A stretch of DNA of 36,472 nucleotides from the NCBI RefSeq assembly GCF_000371925.1, contig NZ_AQVE01000031.1:1-36472 (forward strand), given 5' to 3'. The translations under genes and the position numbers were made by a program. Shown here in pieces: positions 36,073-36,472 of this stretch; position 1 is the stretch's first letter; each line of letters begins with the position of its first letter. The stretch is from Thiolinea disciformis DSM 14473 (GTDB lineage: Bacteria > Pseudomonadota > Gammaproteobacteria > Thiotrichales > Thiotrichaceae). The notes beneath the pieces are model-generated. The model was not told the origin of the DNA, did not search any database, and was given only the letters and a program-made list of their open reading frames with translations.

Positions 36073-36472
36073 TGCTCCTAATGACTAATTTAATTGTCAC
36101 AAACAAGCCATATTTTCAGCGTAGTTACTTGTATTTTTTATGGCGAAAAAAGATACAACTGTTTTTCTGACAAACTTTTATTTGGTCATGATTTAAAGGA
36201 GTTGAAGAAGCGTCTTTCGATACAGGTTCCAATGACTTTGTCATGAATCTCGATAGACTTAGAAAAACAGATCGTCTTGCGTGCTAGACGTTTAATCCAA
36301 ATCCTCAAATTCAGGTTTTGCCGTTCAATGCTTTGTGTGTAGCGCTTAGTGATTAAATGCTTATCTTCAGGCAATAAACGCTCATAAGCGCCCCAATCAT
36401 CCGTGCAATACAATGCCAGTTTGAAAGGTGTCAACCGTTCCAAGAGTTGCTTCAAGGTGCTATCGGCTCGCG
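36073..36472 (-). mobile_element. IS1-like insertion sequence, partial, end not located
   Basis: The element must end somewhere between the acnB terminator (36071) and the transposase stop (36186). This 114-bp AT-rich stretch should contain its terminal inverted repeat. I could not identify the repeat or the target duplication because the other end lies outside the window, so the left limit given here is only an outer bound. Confidence 0.5.
36186..36472 (-). CDS. IS1-family transposase InsB-like, 5' end cut by window edge
   Basis: The minus-strand frame is open to the right edge of the window, so the N-terminus lies outside. The visible C-terminal part, about 95 residues, has the IS1 DDE core: YCTDDWGAYERLLP with a catalytic Asp, then KRYTQSIERQNLNLR with the catalytic Glu. 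The hallmark LARKTICFSKSIEIHDKVIG follows. IS1 elements usually make the active transposase by -1 frameshifting between insA and insB; the insA part is not in the window. It lies just past the acnB terminator, a common safe landing site. Confidence 0.9.
   Translation of the reverse strand, partial: RADSTLKQLLERLTPFKLALYCTDDWGAYERLLPEDKHLITKRYTQSIERQNLNLRIWIKRLARKTICFSKSIEIHDKVIGTCIERRFFNSFKS

Overview
This window (about 36.5 kb, moderate to low GC) looks like chromosome from a gammaproteobacterium. It carries gammaproteobacterial-type MnmC, EttA, QmcA/NfeD, Mfd, MinCDE, RmuC, SucB, type II citrate synthase and AcnB. A sulfur-oxidiser of the Thiothrix/Thiofilum kind would fit, but that is a weak inference from overall protein flavour.

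Layout. Positions 1-1116 (minus) hold two tandem paralogous lipoproteins, the first cut by the window edge, made of Ala/Lys/Glu/Thr-rich LEA-like helical repeats. Positions 1363-2912 hold three uncharacterised small proteins, two of them secreted. Then come mnmC (minus), a secreted SLT-LysM lytic transglycosylase (plus), and ettA, nfeD and qmcA (minus). An AT-rich 484-bp gap precedes a secreted trypsin-like protease (9744-10958). Next are a DUF6502-type putative regulator overlapping a DUF5666 lipoprotein, then a secreted EF-hand protein. Positions 13973-20975 (minus) carry a HEAT-repeat protein, a periplasmic unknown, an ornithine-cyclodeaminase-family enzyme, mfd and a Sel1-repeat protein. 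minC-minD-minE follow (21177-23066), with TTG starts for minC and minD, then a TlpA-like thiol-disulfide protein (minus).

Positions 23627-26895 form a compact operon: rmuC, a MotA/TolQ/ExbB-like channel protein, and a MotB/ZorB-like single-pass protein with a long coiled coil. This is the best candidate in the window for an undescribed system. Positions 27286-36017 are a TCA-cycle operon, sucB-lpdA-sucC-sucD-gltA-acnB. It starts from a consensus TTGACA-16-TATAAT promoter flanked by two copies of TGTCGACAAT exactly 54 bp apart, and ends at a strong intrinsic terminator. The E1 gene sucA is not next to sucB. The right edge holds the C-terminal part of an IS1-family transposase (minus), cut by the window end.

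How the genes work together. The TCA block supplies citrate synthase, aconitase, the E2 and E3 parts of 2-oxoglutarate dehydrogenase, and both subunits of succinyl-CoA synthetase, probably as one regulated transcript. MinCDE positions the division site. QmcA and NfeD form a membrane scaffold pair. Many of the remaining genes encode envelope proteins of unknown role. Several start codons were moved from the longest reading frame to sites supported by Shine-Dalgarno sequences and family alignment; each case is explained in its entry. All family assignments come from reading the sequence, not from database searches.
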